From NCBI RefSeq assembly GCF_030463565.1, contig NC_134676.1:26392728-26456727 (forward strand): a stretch of DNA of 64,000 bases, read 5' to 3'. The notes under the pieces were generated by a model that did not search any database, was not told the origin of the DNA, and saw only the letters and a program-made list of their open reading frames with translations. Below are positions 62,701-64,000 of the stretch, in pieces. The first letter of the stretch is position 1, and every line of letters starts with the position of its first letter. The DNA comes from Pelecanus crispus (taxonomy: Eukaryota > Chordata > Aves > Pelecaniformes > Pelecanidae). A program made the position numbers and the translations under genes.

Positions 62701-64000
62701 ACATGTCTCCTACTGTTGTAGCTTTTCAAAAGGTACAGATACTTCCATTTCTGTTCCTTTCCCTACTACCATGTTGTTAGTTAATGGCAAGTCAATCCAG
62801 AATAGCCTTGTGGGGAGGGCAGCAAAGAAAATTGCTGCAGGTCCTAGAGCAGGGTGTTAGGTAGCAGTGCAAAGCATACAGTGTAATGGTCAGAGGAGAG
62901 ATGTGCCCAGGCTTCACATCTGTTTGGAGCCCCTTGCACTACCATTGTGGCTGTGAGCCATCCATGTATCAGAGTAAGCTGAGCATAGAGTGCCTAAGCC
63001 TGTAGCATGGTAAGTAATGAAGAGGGTACTCTACAAAGACGTCTGTCTGAATTTGGAGATAAGTAGTATATACTTCTCACTGAGGTTTCAGCCCTCCAGC
63101 CCACAAAGAAGACAAGCAAAGCTAAGCAGTGCCTGCAGAGCAGTCGTGACTCTGGTCAACACCAGGCTGAGCCAGGTGCTTTCACGCTGACCCAGCAGAG
63201 TTCACCACTACTGACAGCAGGGTCTGCAGTCTGGTCAGTCCTGACACAGGCAGCATGGTCGCCTATAGGGTTTCTGTACTACCACACCAGTAGCCTGCCT
63301 ATATCCATCCCCCCAAAGGAGGGATGCAGACAGCGATTCAGAGTTGAGAACAACAGTACCACCTTGCATATGTCTTTTACTTGTAAGAAATGACTGAAGC
63401 AGGCAAGTGTTATTTCCCCCCCGCCCCACCAAAAAAAAAGCTCCAAAAGATTTCATCTTCTCCCTGAAGTGATTCATTCTGGCAAGTTTCATCCTAAATG
63501 CAATAGCAGACATTTAAAGATAGGTAACATTTGCTGTATCAGAGAGTTTTATTGCCTGCCTTTATAGCACTGCCATTTCTTGGGGCTGTCCTTTATTGTA
63601 CCAATCAGTGACCTACTAAATGGTACCAGATTAATAAAGTACAGTAAATTCACTGCTTTAAAAGCCGTGAACTTGACAGAAATTCTCATGTGAGCAGAAT
63701 AACACATTTTGAACAAAATAACTAATTTTAAATATGCTTTCTTATGCCAATGAAAGGTAGTACCTATTAGAGAAGGAAAAAAAAAAAAGGTACCACTCTT
63801 ATCCAGTGCTTTCTTTTTGCCATGGCCATGTTGGCTCTATTTCCTCCCTTTGGTATTTTGGGGGTGGGAGAATTTGACTCCACTACTGTATCCACTGGAG
63901 AGTTTGTGACTTAGCTGATGTTCTTACCAAGAGGTAAATATGGGATGACTAAGATCAAAAGTGATTTCCTCTGTGTTACTGCTGAAGGCACTCTTTATTG
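56799..64000. other. Gene-poor right end of window
   Basis: 7.2 kb with no recognised gene. It contains the C-rich tract at 61865-61907, short A and T runs, and exon-like minus-strand segments at 59080-59214 and 60424-60660 (see findings). Confidence 0.5.
61865..61907 (-). other. C-rich tract, G-quadruplex-prone on the minus strand
   Basis: Almost pure C with single A, T or G interruptions, containing runs of 3, 4, 6 and 9 C. The complementary strand has the G runs needed for a quadruplex. It is an isolated GC-rich island in AT-rich intergenic DNA. Confidence 0.7.

Noticed and set aside
1..64000. CRISPR arrays, tRNA or rRNA genes, prokaryotic mobile elements, endogenous retroviruses
   Set aside because: I read for spaced direct repeats, tRNA-like cloverleaves and LTR/pol motifs on both strands and found none. 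The only polymerase motifs are those of CR1.

Overview
The window is vertebrate nuclear DNA, most probably from a bird. Genes are split by canonical GT-AG introns, two start-codon regions lie in CpG islands, and the recognisable interspersed repeats are CR1 LINEs, the dominant LINE of birds and reptiles, several with the diagnostic ATTCTATG-type 3' repeat. I saw no operons, CRISPR arrays, prokaryotic genes or viral genes.

Left part (1-14,430): the 5' end of the thrombospondin-4 gene (THBS4) on the minus strand. Four coding exons fit together in phase at 14060-13973, 9840-9637, 5511-5264 and 4172-4067. They encode 215 codons: a signal peptide and the N-terminal laminin-G-like (TSPN) domain. 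The rest of the gene lies beyond position 1. The introns hold a few old CR1 scraps.

Middle (17,985-about 28,650): the complete metaxin-3 gene (MTX3) on the plus strand. Nine in-phase coding exons span 18347-26681 and give a 312-residue protein, followed by a probable 3'UTR of about 2 kb that contains a 41-bp tandem duplication. THBS4 and MTX3 are divergent, with start codons 4.3 kb apart and a CpG island each. This matches the human 5q14.1 arrangement. Human 5q genes are largely on chromosome Z in birds, so Z linkage is a reasonable inference. The two products do not work together: THBS4 is a secreted matrix protein and MTX3 is a mitochondrial outer-membrane import/assembly factor.

Right part (28,650-64,000): I recognise no host gene. 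It holds one large 5'-truncated CR1 (30577-about 32672, minus) with an uninterrupted 646-codon reverse-transcriptase frame, a pair of CR1 3' ends near 56.3-56.8 kb, a few older CR1 fragments, homopolymer and G4-prone tracts, and several minus-strand segments that look like exons but belong to no family I recognise. In mammals this side leads toward CMYA5, whose exons I could not find here.

The most interesting leads are a weak exon-8 donor in MTX3 whose readthrough would give a hydrophobic C-terminus, the intact CR1 reverse-transcriptase frame, and the orphan exon-like segments, above all 45134-45267. I found no undescribed biological system that I could defend.
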